Positions 52,741-61,690 of a stretch of DNA of 64,000 nucleotides are shown piece after piece. The position numbers and the translations under genes are program-made. The stretch spans positions 809,001-873,000 of the forward strand of contig NZ_JBAWKJ010000001.1 of NCBI RefSeq assembly GCF_037095755.1, in the 5' to 3' direction. Every line of letters begins with the position of its first letter. The stretch's first letter is position 1. The notes beneath the pieces are model-generated. The model saw nothing but the letters and a program-made list of their open reading frames with translations. It was not told where the DNA came from and did no database searches. The stretch is from Sphingopyxis sp. CCNWLW2. GTDB taxonomy: Bacteria; Pseudomonadota; Alphaproteobacteria; Sphingomonadales; Sphingomonadaceae.

Positions 52741-53933
52741 CGATTTCCTCCTTCACGCAGATCGTCGAGATAGTCGCTCCACCATTGGGCCATTTCGACG
52801 CGTTCGGCCCAATAGGCCGACTGATTGTAAATGCGGCGGACAGTGCCCCCGACCGCATGCGCCAGCGCACGCTCGATCGCGTCGGGATTCCAATATCCCG
52901 ATTCGTTGAGGAGCGATGATGCCGACGTGCGAAAACCATGCGCCGTCATCTGATCCTTGGGATATCCCATGCGCCGCAGCGACGCGTTCAGCGTATTGTC
53001 GCTAATCGGGCGCGAACGGGTGCGCACCGATGGAAAGACAAATTGGCCCGATCCCGACAGAATCCGCATGTCGGAGAGAATCGCCAAGGCCTGTCGCGAA
53101 AGAGGCACCGCATGCGGCTGGCGCATCTTCATCTTGCCCTCGGGGATCGTCCACACCGCCTTGTCGAAATCGATCTCACTCCATTCCATCTGGCGCATCT
53201 CGCCGGGGCGCTGGAAAAGATGGGGCGTGAGCTTCAAGGCCGCCATGACGGCGGGATCACCTTGATAGTCGTCGATCGCGCGCAGCAACCCGCCGAACGC
53301 AACCGGATCGGTGATTGCCGGAAAATGCTTCACCTTCGGAATAGTCAGCGCACCAATCAACAACTGTGCGGGATCGCGATCAGCGCGCGCAGTTGCAACA
53401 GCATATCGGAACACGCGACTGACGAATGATCGGAGGAGGTTGGCGGTTTCAAGCCGGCCCCGACGCTCATGCTTACGAAGCTCATGCAAAATCTCATGCG
53501 GAGTGATGTCGGCTATCGGGCGCCTGCCGAACTCTGGCCCGAGCAGCTTCACGAACCAATGCATCTTTTTCAGCGTCGGCGCGGCCAAACCTTCGCGCGT
53601 CTTTTTCTGAATAAGATCGTCTGCAACATGCGCGAAGCTGTTGCGAGCGCGCACGGTCGCCTCAATTCGCGCTTCGCGCTTCGCGAAGTTCGGATCGATA
53701 GAATGCGCCACTTGCTTGCGAGCAGCATCGCGCGCCTCGCGAGCTTCGGCCAAACTGATTTCGGGATAAGATCCGAGCGCCAGTTTCCGCTCCACGCCAT
53801 TGATTCGATATTTCAGCCGCCAGAGCTTGCTGCCAGCAGGGTTGATCTGCAGATATAGTCCTTTGGAATCTGCAACCTTATAAGGCTTTTCTCTGGGTTT
53901 AGCATTGCGGATTGCGGCATCTGTCAGAGCCAT
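52617..53933 (-). CDS. P4-type tyrosine integrase
   Basis: 438 residues. N-terminal arm-binding (DUF4102) domain ~1-90: 'LTDAAIRNAKPREKPYKVAD', 'KLALGSYPEISLAEAREARD'. SAM-like core-binding domain ~95-200. Catalytic domain ~205-395: Arg247 (PGEMRQMEW), His332/Arg335 (AHGFRTSA), His359 (LAHAVGG), Tyr369 (RRIYNQS). The last ~40 residues beyond 'DYLDDLREGG' are extra and overlap the next gene. P4 integrases insert elements at tRNA 3' ends; this gene starts 165 bp from the 3' end of tRNA-Cys, marking the right end of the element. Confidence 0.93.
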   Translation of the reverse strand: MALTDAAIRNAKPREKPYKVADSKGLYLQINPAGSKLWRLKYRINGVERKLALGSYPEISLAEAREARDAARKQVAHSIDPNFAKREARIEATVRARNSFAHVADDLIQKKTREGLAAPTLKKMHWFVKLLGPEFGRRPIADITPHEILHELRKHERRGRLETANLLRSFVSRVFRYAVATARADRDPAQLLIGALTIPKVKHFPAITDPVAFGGLLRAIDDYQGDPAVMAALKLTPHLFQRPGEMRQMEWSEIDFDKAVWTIPEGKMKMRQPHAVPLSRQALAILSDMRILSGSGQFVFPSVRTRSRPISDNTLNASLRRMGYPKDQMTAHGFRTSASSLLNESGYWNPDAIERALAHAVGGTVRRIYNQSAYWAERVEMAQWWSDYLDDLREGGNRCPSPRPQPRPGYGIGRPMHIGVSRGLPLASYTPRTRRSWG

Positions 53934-53934
53934 T

Positions 53935-54028
53935 TGGGGGCCTCGCGCAAATGGGGGCCTCGGCTGCCCCGAAAAAGGCCCCCAACGACCACAATTACGG
54001 GCAATCAGAGACCATCACCGGCAATCAG
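53935..54028. repeat. Putative integrase arm-type binding sites (att region)
   Basis: TGGGGGCCTCG occurs at 53935-53945 and again at 53952-53962, with an inverted partial copy GGCCCCCA at 53977-53984. A second pair, GGCAATCAG, occurs at 54000-54008 and 54020-54028. Such repeat sets between integrase and attachment site are typical arm-binding sites. Confidence 0.6.
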
Positions 54029-54097
54029 TGAATGCCCCATAACTAGCAGAAAACGGGGAGTTTTTCAACCACCAGCAACCGTCCGCTGACAGGATAT

Positions 54098-54171
54098 TGG
54101 AGGCCCGAGCCGGAATCGAACCGGCGTGCACGGATTTGCAATCCGCTGCGTCACCACTCCGCCATCGGGCC
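54098..54171 (-). tRNA. tRNA-Cys (GCA)
   Basis: 74 nt cloverleaf on the minus strand. Acceptor GGCCCGA pairs with TCGGGCC, anticodon stem-loop GGATTGCAAATCC has anticodon GCA, T-arm GGTTCGATTCC, discriminator T, and CCA is encoded. The 3' end faces the integrase gene, so this is the likely integration target. Confidence 0.96.
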
Positions 54172-54355
54172 TCATGCCAAATTACCGCATCCTTTTTGGG
54201 ACGGGCCGGGTGTTGGACGGCGCCGCTAGTGAGGGGCTTTGGCTGCCTTGTCAAGGATTCGCCGGACCGGCACCGCTCGGGCCGCGGTACAGCGCGCGAT
54301 GAGGGTTGGCGGCACCCCCATTGGCAGCTATGCGACACGCGATGCGGCTGCGGGG

Positions 54356-54377
54356 CTGTATTACTATTGCAATACAG
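54356..54377. promoter_or_regulatory. Dyad upstream of pcm-tolC (candidate operator)
   Basis: CTGTATT-actattgc-AATACAG, a 7-bp perfect inverted repeat whose right half contains the palindrome TATTGCAATA. It is 61 bp before the methyltransferase start and could bind a TetR-type repressor. Confidence 0.4.
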
Positions 54378-54437
54378 CATTGCTTCGGCTAAAGCTGCCC
54401 CGCAAAGGTTCAAGTTCCAGGGAATTGGAAAAGGCTG

Positions 54438-55100
54438 ATGGCGACGAAGTTTAGCGAAATCACTGCGGCAGAGATGCGCGCTGCCATGATCGACAGCCAG
54501 CTCAGGACCAACGATGTCATCGACCCCGCGGTGATCGGCGCAATGGCCGCGGCACCGCGCGAGGCGCATGTGCCCGCCGCGCTCGCCGGCGTCGCTTATA
54601 TGGACCGCCCGATCGCGCTCGGTCATGGCCGCGCATTGAACGCGCCGCTGGTCACCGGTCGGATGCTGGTCGCGGCGGCGATCCGCCCCGGCCAGCGCGT
54701 GCTGCTGGTCGGCAGCGCGACGGGCTATACCGCCGGACTGCTCGCGCTGCTCGGCGCCGAAGTCCATGCCGTCGAGGAACAGGGTGAATTGATGGCGGTG
54801 GCAGAGGGCGCGGTCGCCAACGCCAATATCCACTGGACCCAGGGACCGCTGGCCGCCGGTGCGCCCGATGCGGCGCCGTTCGACCGCATCATCATCGAGG
54901 GCGCGATCGAAACGCTGCCCGACGCGCTTGCCCAGCAGCTCGCCGACGGCGGCCGGCTGATCGCAGCGCGGCGCGAAGGTGCGGTGACGCGGCTGGTCGA
55001 GGGCGTGAAGGCCGGCGGCGCGGTCGCGCTGCGCAGCTTCGCCGACATGGACGTCGCGCCGCTGCCGGGCTTTGCGGCACCGGTCGCTTTTCAGTTTTAA
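54438..55100 (+). CDS. Protein-L-isoaspartate O-methyltransferase family protein
   Basis: 220 residues. 'AEMRAAMIDSQLRTNDVID', 'VPAALAGVAYMDRPIALGHG', and SAM-binding 'PGQRVLLVGSATGYTAGLLA' (motif I variant) with 'FDRIIIEGAIETLPDAL' fit the Pcm family as found directly upstream of tolC in sphingomonads. These 'Pcm-like' members lack some active-site residues of true repair methyltransferases, so enzymatic role is uncertain. Followed by tolC 36 bp later, probably an operon. Confidence 0.88.
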   Translation: MATKFSEITAAEMRAAMIDSQLRTNDVIDPAVIGAMAAAPREAHVPAALAGVAYMDRPIALGHGRALNAPLVTGRMLVAAAIRPGQRVLLVGSATGYTAGLLALLGAEVHAVEEQGELMAVAEGAVANANIHWTQGPLAAGAPDAAPFDRIIIEGAIETLPDALAQQLADGGRLIAARREGAVTRLVEGVKAGGAVALRSFADMDVAPLPGFAAPVAFQF

Positions 55101-55136
55101 GGCCACTTCCTTCCTTGTTTCGGGGCTGAGATCTTT

Positions 55137-56630
55137 ATGAACGATAATAATAAGAAACAGCCCCTTCGCCGGTCCAGCTGGCTCGCTGGCCTCGCGGTCG
55201 GCGCGTTGATGTTGCCCGCGGCGGCAGAGGCCGAAACGCTGCAGGGTGCGCTGGCCAAGGCCTATGAAAACAACCCGACGCTGACCGGCGCGCGCGCGGG
55301 ACAGCGTGCGAATGACGAGAATGTGCCGATCCAGAAAAGCTTCGGTCTTCCCGAGGTCAACACCCGCGCGGATTATGAGGAAAATCTGATCATCCCCGGC
55401 AACAGCTTCAACGCGCCGACGCGATCGATTACCGCGAGCGGCCAGCTGTCGGTGCCGATTTATCAGGGAGGCGCCGTCCGCAACGCCGTGCGCGCCGCGA
55501 AATATCGCGTCGAGGCGGGACAAGCCGACCTGCGCGCAACCGAAGCAAGCGTGTTTTCGCAGGTCGTCGGCGCCTATATGGACGTCATTCGCGACCAGGC
55601 GATCGTCCAGCTCAACCAAAAGAACGTCTCGGTCCTGCGGACCAACCTTCAGGCGACGAGCGATCGCTTCGAGATCGGCGACCTGACGCGCACCGACGTT
55701 GCCCAGTCGGAGGCGCGGCTCGCGCTCGCTGAAGGCGATTTGCGCAACGCCGAAGCCAATCTGATCGGCAGCCGCGAATCCTATATCCGGCTTGTCGGCG
55801 ACGCACCGACCGACCTGCAGGCACCGCCGACGCTGCCGAACCTGCCCGCGAGCGCCGAAGAAGCGGTCGGAATCGCGCTCAACACCAATCCCGATATCGA
55901 GGCCGCGAATCAGCTGGTCAATGCGTCCAAGGCGGACATTGGCGCGGCAAAGGCAGCCCGCGCGCCGAAACTCTCGGCGACGGTCGGCGGCGGCTACAAT
56001 AATTACCTCGGCTCGCTGAACAGCGGTGTCACCGGCATCGGCGTATTGCAGGAAACATCGAACGCGGCCGCCGGGGTTTCGGTAACGCTGCCGATCTTCA
56101 CCGGCGGACGCCGGTCGGCCCAGGTGCGGCAGGCGCAGTCGCGCGGCAGCCAGGCGATCGAACAATATGTCGAAACCGAACGCGGCGTGATCGCGCAGAC
56201 GCGCGGTGCCTATGCCGCGTGGCAGGCGAACGAACGCATCATCACCGCGACGCAGCAGGCGGTCAGCGCGAACGCCCTCTCGCTCGAAGGCGTGCGCGCC
56301 GAAAACAGCGTCGGCACGCGGTCGATCCTCGACATTTTGAACGCCGAACAGGAATATCTGAACACGCAGGTCCAGCTCGTGTCGGCGCAGCGCAACTCGT
56401 ACGTCGCCGCCTTCTCGGTCCTCGCCGCAATGGGCAAGGCCGAAGCGCGCGATCTCGGCATCGGCGGCGGCGCGCTCTACGATCCCGAAGTCAATTACAA
56501 GCGCGTGCGCGGCGAGATCTGGGATTGGGCCGACGATCCGGCACCGCAGCAGGTCGCGACCGACACCCGCGCCGTTCCCGCTGCCACCGCCAGCGTTCCC
56601 GTCGGTCCGCCATCGCTCTCGCCACAATAA
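55137..56630 (+). CDS. tolC: TolC family outer-membrane efflux/secretion channel
   Basis: 497 residues. Signal peptide ~1-33 (LAGLAVGALMLPAAAEA, cleavage before ETL). Two OEP repeats: ~35-235 ('TLQGALAKAYENNPTLTGAR', 'DLTRTDVAQSEARLALAEG') and ~245-450 ('GIALNTNPDIEAANQ', 'LPIFTGGRR', 'RSILDILNAEQEYLNTQVQL'). It forms the trimeric outer-membrane channel for tripartite pumps and type I secretion. The C-terminal ~45 residues are Ala/Pro-rich and likely periplasmic. Confidence 0.93.
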   Translation: MNDNNKKQPLRRSSWLAGLAVGALMLPAAAEAETLQGALAKAYENNPTLTGARAGQRANDENVPIQKSFGLPEVNTRADYEENLIIPGNSFNAPTRSITASGQLSVPIYQGGAVRNAVRAAKYRVEAGQADLRATEASVFSQVVGAYMDVIRDQAIVQLNQKNVSVLRTNLQATSDRFEIGDLTRTDVAQSEARLALAEGDLRNAEANLIGSRESYIRLVGDAPTDLQAPPTLPNLPASAEEAVGIALNTNPDIEAANQLVNASKADIGAAKAARAPKLSATVGGGYNNYLGSLNSGVTGIGVLQETSNAAAGVSVTLPIFTGGRRSAQVRQAQSRGSQAIEQYVETERGVIAQTRGAYAAWQANERIITATQQAVSANALSLEGVRAENSVGTRSILDILNAEQEYLNTQVQLVSAQRNSYVAAFSVLAAMGKAEARDLGIGGGALYDPEVNYKRVRGEIWDWADDPAPQQVATDTRAVPAATASVPVGPPSLSPQ

Positions 56631-56707
56631 GGCTTGGCAAAATCCGCCTCGAATCGGTAAGAGGATGGTTAACCATCCGGTAATCGCGATGGTTTAGGGG
56701 GTTGGTT

Positions 56708-57127
56708 ATGGGCGATATGTCGCGGGAACCATCGATGGAAGATATCTTGTCGTCGATTCGGCGCGTGATCGCTCGCGACGAGGCGCCGGGCTCGGCGCGC
56801 GAGATTCGCGTCCCCGAAGCCGATGATATTCTCGACCTTCAGGATGAAGAAGACCGGGCCGATGCCGCCCCCGCGGCCGCGGAGCTCGTTTCCGAGGCGA
56901 GCGCCGATGCCGCGCGCCAGTCGCTCGAAGCGCTGACCGCCGCGGTCGCGCCCGCGGTTGCCGCTGCAACCGTGGCCGCCCCGACCGTCGCCGGCCGCAC
57001 GATGGAGGATGTCGTCCTCGACGCGCTGCGCCCGATGCTCAAGGACTGGCTCGACACCAACCTGCCCGCGCTGGTCGAGGCGATGGTCGCCAAGGAAATC
57101 AGTCGGATTACCGGCAAGCGGCTCTAA
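56708..57127 (+). CDS. DUF2497 (PopZ-like) protein
   Basis: 139 residues from ATG 56708 (G-rich ribosome site; ATG 56717 possible). N-terminal 'REPSMEDILSSIRRVIARDE' and C-terminal 'LDALRPMLKDWLDTNLPALV' then 'MVAKEISRITGKRL' are the two conserved ends of DUF2497/PopZ, joined by an acidic, Ala/Val-rich disordered linker. PopZ organises the cell pole and anchors chromosome origins in Caulobacter. Here it usually neighbours valS and tolC. Stop overlaps the convergent nudC stop. Confidence 0.9.
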   Translation: MGDMSREPSMEDILSSIRRVIARDEAPGSAREIRVPEADDILDLQDEEDRADAAPAAAELVSEASADAARQSLEALTAAVAPAVAAATVAAPTVAGRTMEDVVLDALRPMLKDWLDTNLPALVEAMVAKEISRITGKRL

Positions 57128-57993
57128 CCAGCCCAATCTTCCAGCAAATATCGCGCGATCGCCAGCGGCGGCGGCGCCATGAACGGCGCGCCCATGTCGC
57201 CCGCGAGCGCGGCGCGCACCTCGTCCCTGTCGACCCACATCGCCGCCTCGATCTCGGTCGTGTCGAGCGTCAACGCCGGGTCCTTCGCGACCGCGCGGCA
57301 CCCGATCATCAATGACGAGGGGAAGGGCCAGGGCTGGCTCGCGACATAGCTGACATCCGAGACGCGGATGCCCGCCTCCTCGAACAATTCGCGCGCGACC
57401 GCTTCCTCGAGCGATTCGCCGGGCTCGACGAACCCCGCGAGCGCCGAGAAGAACCCCGGCGGAAACCCGCCCTGCCGCCCGACGAGCACGCGCCCCTCGC
57501 ATTCGGCGAGCATGATCACGACGGGGTCGACGCGCGGGAAATGCTCGGCGTTGCAGCTGCCGCAACGCCGTCCCCACCCGCCGCGAAACAGGTCGGTCGG
57601 CGATCCGCACACCGCGCAGAAACGATGCCGCGCGTGCCAGTCGACAAGGCTGCGCGCGCCGCCATACAGCGCCGCCTCTTCGCCCGAGAGCAACGGCAGC
57701 AGTCGCATCACCGTACGCGAGCGCGCATCGATGCGTGCGCCGGCCGGGGCCTCGCGCACAAAATGCGGGATCTCATCATCGTCGATGCCGAGCAGCATCG
57801 GCGCACGATCGTCGGCGGGGTCGAGCGGCTCCCACAGCAACCCGCCGCCCTCGCCCGGCACGAAATCTATGCCGTCAAGCACCAGGCAGCGCGCCCGCGG
57901 ATCGGCTACCGCCGCGGCGAAAGCCGCCTCGTTGGTACGCAATTGATCGGCGCGGTCGAGCCACGCCCCCGTGAAACCGAGCGGCAAAGGCAT
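57124..57993 (-). CDS. nudC: NAD(H) pyrophosphatase NudC (Nudix)
   Basis: 289 residues. Zinc ribbon with 'FCAVCGSPT' and 'RCGSCNAEHFPRVDPVVI', then the Nudix box 'GFVEPGESLEEAVARELFEE' and the NudC-specific SQPWPFP motif. It hydrolyses NADH and removes NAD caps from RNA. Third gene of a mutY-hydrolase-nudC operon; its ATG overlaps the previous stop (TGATG). Confidence 0.95.
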   Translation of the reverse strand: MPLPLGFTGAWLDRADQLRTNEAAFAAAVADPRARCLVLDGIDFVPGEGGGLLWEPLDPADDRAPMLLGIDDDEIPHFVREAPAGARIDARSRTVMRLLPLLSGEEAALYGGARSLVDWHARHRFCAVCGSPTDLFRGGWGRRCGSCNAEHFPRVDPVVIMLAECEGRVLVGRQGGFPPGFFSALAGFVEPGESLEEAVARELFEEAGIRVSDVSYVASQPWPFPSSLMIGCRAVAKDPALTLDTTEIEAAMWVDRDEVRAALAGDMGAPFMAPPPLAIARYLLEDWAG

Positions 57994-59279
57994 CAGCGCG
58001 TCACATCCTTGAAGAAGGTTTCGCCGAACTTGCCCTGGAACGACACCGCATCGGGCGGCATGATCTGTGTATAGCCGCCGACGCGATAACCGAGCCCCCG
58101 GTGGACAAAGCCGATCGTCCCCGCGGCGCCCGCCCAGCCGAAAATGCCCTCGCCACCCGGCGAGGTCGGCAGCGACACGCGGCCGCCGGCACCAAAGCCC
58201 TGCCCGTCGATGAACGTCCCCTTGCGGTCGACGCTGTCGGCGATGAGGTTCGACATCGCGAGCCGCGCGGTCTCGCGCTTCATCACGCGCTTGCCGCCGG
58301 TTTCGCCTTCACCCAGCAGCATCGCGAGAAAGCGGTCGTAATCGCGCGCGCTCGACACCAGCCCGCCGCCGCCGAACGGATAGGGCGGCGGATCAAGATA
58401 GATCGAGCTCGCCGCGGGATCGAACGGGATCAGCGCACCGCCGAAGGGCGCATAATTGCTCGTGAAGCGCCCGACATCCTTCGCGCTTACCATGAAGCCG
58501 GTGCTCGTCATCCCGAGCGGATCGAACAATCGCGCCTTCAGGAAAGCGTCGAACGGCTGCCCCGACACGACCTCGATCAACCGCCCCAGCAGGTCGAGGC
58601 TGATCGAATAGCTCCACTTGGTGCCGGGCTCGTAGACGAGCGGCAGCGCCGCAAGCCGGTCGGCCATCACGGCAAGGCTCGGCGCGGGGGTCACCGGCGC
58701 GAAACCCGGGATCGGCAGCCGGCTCGCCTGCCCGCCGGTGATGCCATTGTCGTCATAGGCCTTTTTGATCGGCCCCTTCTGGATGATATTATAGCCGAGT
58801 CCCGCGGTATGCGTGAGCAGCTGGCGCACCGTGATCGGACCCTTTGCGGGGCGCACATCGGTGATCGAGCCGTCGGGGACGTTCTGGACCTTCATGTTCG
58901 CAAAGGCAGGCAGGAAATCGGCGATCGGCTGGTCGAGCTTCATCTTGCCGTCCTCGATCAGCAGCATCGCCGCGATGCCGGTGACGGGCTTGGTCATCGA
59001 ATAGAGGCGCCACAGCGTGTCGGGGCCGACCGGCGTCGATGAATCGTTCGACTGCACCCCCGCGCCGAAAAAGACCGGCGCCTCCTGCCCCTTGCCGATC
59101 GCGGCGAGCGTGCCCGCCAGTTCACGGCGGTCGACAAAGCCTTTGATGAACGCATTGGTCGCGGGATAGAGCGCGGCGCCGTCGATCTTCCACGCCAGCG
59201 CGGCGCGCGGCAGTAACGCCCCCGCACCCGCCAGCGCCATCCCACCCATCAGCGCGCGGCGCGACACCATCATGTTCAT
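57993..59279 (-). CDS. Exported serine hydrolase (beta-lactamase/EstB family)
   Basis: 428 residues. Tat-like signal (VSRRALMGGMALAGAGALLP), then class C-like beta-lactamase fold: catalytic 'LYSMTKPVTG' (SxxK), 'KWSYSISLDLLG' (YxN-equivalent Tyr) and 'GQGFGAGGRVSL' near the end in place of KTG. Likely a carboxylesterase or related hydrolase rather than a true beta-lactamase. Overlaps mutY by 4 bp (ATGA). Confidence 0.9.
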   Translation of the reverse strand: MNMMVSRRALMGGMALAGAGALLPRAALAWKIDGAALYPATNAFIKGFVDRRELAGTLAAIGKGQEAPVFFGAGVQSNDSSTPVGPDTLWRLYSMTKPVTGIAAMLLIEDGKMKLDQPIADFLPAFANMKVQNVPDGSITDVRPAKGPITVRQLLTHTAGLGYNIIQKGPIKKAYDDNGITGGQASRLPIPGFAPVTPAPSLAVMADRLAALPLVYEPGTKWSYSISLDLLGRLIEVVSGQPFDAFLKARLFDPLGMTSTGFMVSAKDVGRFTSNYAPFGGALIPFDPAASSIYLDPPPYPFGGGGLVSSARDYDRFLAMLLGEGETGGKRVMKRETARLAMSNLIADSVDRKGTFIDGQGFGAGGRVSLPTSPGGEGIFGWAGAAGTIGFVHRGLGYRVGGYTQIMPPDAVSFQGKFGETFFKDVTR

Positions 59280-60307
59280 GCGTCTCTCTCCAGCATCTTG
59301 TCGGTCAGTTTGCGATAGAGCGTCGGCAGCCCCGCCGCGTCAAGGTCCGCGATCGGCCACCATCGGCCTTCCGCTGCGGCATCGGCGGCTTCGGGAGGGG
59401 CTTCGCGCCGCACCAGTGTCAGCGTCAGGTCGAAATGGGTAAAACCATGGTCGACGCTGACGATTCCCGACTCGGCGGGGGGCGCGTCGCTCCAGTCGCC
59501 GCCGGGCAGCGCGCGCATCCCGCCGAGCATCCCCTTGCCCGGCCGGCGCACGAGCCAGACCTGCGCATCGCGCTCGATCCAGTGCGCCAGCCCATGCCGA
59601 TGCGGCTTGGCCTTCTTCGGCGGCTTCACCGGCAGGCGCTCGATATCGGGCAGCCCACGCGCGCGGCAGTCGGCCATCAGCGGGCAGATCGCGCACGCCG
59701 GACTACGCGGCGTGCAGACGGTCGCGCCAAGGTCCATCAGCGCCTGCGCAAAATCGCCCGGGCGATCCGTGGGCACTAGCGGCGCCAGCGCGGCGCGAAT
59801 CTCGCGCTTCGCCATCGGCAGTGGGGTTTCGATCAGGCGGCGGCGCGCGATCACGCGCTCGATATTGGCGTCGACGACCACCGCCGGGCGCCCGAAAGCG
59901 ATCGCCGCGACCGACGCCGCGGTATAGTCGCCGATCCCGGGCAGCGCGCGCAAGGCGGCCTCGCTATCGGGAAACATCCCGCCATGGTCGCGAACGACCG
60001 CGCGCGCGCAGGCGAGCAGGTTGCGCGCGCGGGCATAATAGCCCAGCCCCGCCCACGCCGCCATGACATCGCCATCGTCCGCCGCCGCCAGATCGGCAAC
60101 CGTCGGCCAGCGCCCGGTAAAGCGCGCGAAATAGCCCGCGACCGCGGCGACCGTCGTCTGCTGCAGCATGACCTCGGCCAGCCAGATGCGATAGGGATCG
60201 GGGACCCCGCCACTGTTCGGCGCGATGCGCCAGGGCAGCACGCGCGCCGACCGATCGTACCAGCCGAGCAGCCGGTCCGCGAAGTCGCGGGCGATGTCAT
60301 CTGCCAT
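59276..60307 (-). CDS. mutY: A/G-specific adenine DNA glycosylase MutY
   Basis: 343 residues from ATG 60307 (MADDIARDFADRLLGWYD). Catalytic Glu in 'WLAEVMLQQTTVAAV', helix-hairpin-helix 'LRALPGIGDYTAASVAAIAF', catalytic Asp in 'VVVDANIERV', iron-sulphur cluster 'CTPRSPACAICPLMADC', and a C-terminal Nudix-like 8-oxoG recognition domain ('DHGFTHFDLTLTLVRR'). Removes adenine opposite 8-oxoguanine. Starts 47 bp from the divergent DUF721 gene and leads the operon with the serine hydrolase and nudC. Confidence 0.95.
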   Translation of the reverse strand: MADDIARDFADRLLGWYDRSARVLPWRIAPNSGGVPDPYRIWLAEVMLQQTTVAAVAGYFARFTGRWPTVADLAAADDGDVMAAWAGLGYYARARNLLACARAVVRDHGGMFPDSEAALRALPGIGDYTAASVAAIAFGRPAVVVDANIERVIARRRLIETPLPMAKREIRAALAPLVPTDRPGDFAQALMDLGATVCTPRSPACAICPLMADCRARGLPDIERLPVKPPKKAKPHRHGLAHWIERDAQVWLVRRPGKGMLGGMRALPGGDWSDAPPAESGIVSVDHGFTHFDLTLTLVRREAPPEAADAAAEGRWWPIADLDAAGLPTLYRKLTDKMLERDA

Positions 60308-60354
60308 GTGGGAAGTCTGGACGCTCACCCCCCGCCTATGGCATGGCACCCGGC

Positions 60355-60927
60355 ATGACGAAAGACGCAGGCGAGGATGCGCCGGCCAAAAAGGCCAAGG
60401 CGAAAGGCAAGGCGAAAACCGCCAAGCCGCCCGTGCGCGTTTACGAACGCCCGCGCGGCGGCGAAGCGCGCATGGTCTCCGACCTCGTTCCCGAAATCGG
60501 CCGCGCCGCCTTTCGCAAATTCGGCTTCGTGCAAAGCTCGGTGGTCAGCCGCTGGCGCGAGATCGTCGGCGACCGGCTTGCCGACGTCACCCAACCCGCG
60601 ATGATCCGCTTTCCGGCGGGCCAGAAAGCCGGCGGCACGCTCCACCTCACGATCAGCGGCGCGCACGCGCCGATGCTGCAGCATGTCGCGCCCGACATCA
60701 TCGGCGCGGTCAACCGCTTCTTCGGCTATGCCGCCGTCGCGCAGGTCCGCATGACGCATGGCCAGGTCATCCCCGCCGCGCCCGTTCAGCAGCCGGCAAT
60801 GCTCAAACCCGTACCCGCCGAACTGGGGGACAGCCTGCGCGACATCGGCGACCCGGAACTGCGCACCGTGCTCGAACGCATGGCGGCGGGACTGGCGACG
60901 CCGCCCAAGCTTCCCCGTATCAGTTAG
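60355..60927 (+). CDS. DUF721 family protein (DciA-like)
   Basis: 190 residues from ATG 60355 (ATG 60343 is an in-frame alternative; neither has a clear ribosome site). A Lys/Ala-rich N-terminus leads to the DUF721 core: 'AFRKFGFVQSSVVSRWREIV', 'GGTLHLTISGAHAPMLQHVA', 'INRFFGYAAV'-like segment. DciA loads the replicative helicase DnaB in bacteria lacking DnaC. Divergent from mutY, and 9 bp before a DsbA-like gene. Confidence 0.88.
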   Translation: MTKDAGEDAPAKKAKAKGKAKTAKPPVRVYERPRGGEARMVSDLVPEIGRAAFRKFGFVQSSVVSRWREIVGDRLADVTQPAMIRFPAGQKAGGTLHLTISGAHAPMLQHVAPDIIGAVNRFFGYAAVAQVRMTHGQVIPAAPVQQPAMLKPVPAELGDSLRDIGDPELRTVLERMAAGLATPPKLPRIS

Positions 60928-60936
60928 GAACGACGG

Positions 60937-61653
60937 ATGTCCGCTTTTGACGACCCGCTTCTCGATCGCCGTGCGGCGGTGCTGGCACTTTCGGGCGCCG
61001 CGCTCGGCCTGATCGCCGCAACCCCCGCGAAACCCACCCTCTGGTCGCAGACCGTGACAACGACCCCGATCGGCGCCTTCCTTGCCGGCAATCCCGCCGC
61101 GAAGGTGCGGGTCGTCGAATATTTCAGCTACACCTGCCACGTGTGCGCCAATTTCGCGAAGGCGAGCGCGCTGCCGCTGAAGACCGGATATGTCGATCGC
61201 GGGCTCTTGCTCTTCGAATATCGCAACCTCGTGCGCGACCCCGTCGACATGACCGCGGCCCTGCTCGCGCGCTGCGGCGGGCCCAAGGCGTTCGCGGGCA
61301 ACCATCAGGCGATCTTCAACAATTTCCCCACGCTGATCGCCAGCATCCAGAAGGCGACCGAGGCGCAGAAGAAGAGCTGGTTCGAAGGCACCACCGGCGA
61401 GCGCGCGCGCAAGATCGCGGCCGCCACGGGACTCACCGCACTGATGCGCACGCGCGGCTATACCCAGACGCAACTCGACGCCGCGCTCGACAGCGAGGTG
61501 GCGCAGGCCGAGCTCACCGGGATGACGAACATCGCCCTTAACGCCGACCGCGTCGGAGGCACGCCAAGCTTCTTCGTCAATGGCCGCAACGCCGAAGTGA
61601 CCGCGTGGCCCGCGCTCAAATCGAAACTCGACCTTGCCCTCAAGGCCTCGTAA
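60937..61653 (+). CDS. DsbA-family exported thiol-disulfide protein (CHVC)
   Basis: 238 residues. N-terminal hydrophobic segment after RR (LDRRAAVLALSGAALGLIAA) suggests Tat or Sec export. Thioredoxin fold: 'VVEYFSYTCHVCANFAKAS' carries the CxxC (CHVC) and 'GGTPSFFVNG' the cis-Pro loop; a helical insert lies between. Periplasmic disulfide oxidoreductase of the DsbA/DsbG-like group. Followed 37 bp later by a second such gene. Confidence 0.9.
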   Translation: MSAFDDPLLDRRAAVLALSGAALGLIAATPAKPTLWSQTVTTTPIGAFLAGNPAAKVRVVEYFSYTCHVCANFAKASALPLKTGYVDRGLLLFEYRNLVRDPVDMTAALLARCGGPKAFAGNHQAIFNNFPTLIASIQKATEAQKKSWFEGTTGERARKIAAATGLTALMRTRGYTQTQLDAALDSEVAQAELTGMTNIALNADRVGGTPSFFVNGRNAEVTAWPALKSKLDLALKAS

Positions 61654-61690
61654 AAGCCTCGCATTCCCGTTTTCGTGGAGAAAGAAAAAG

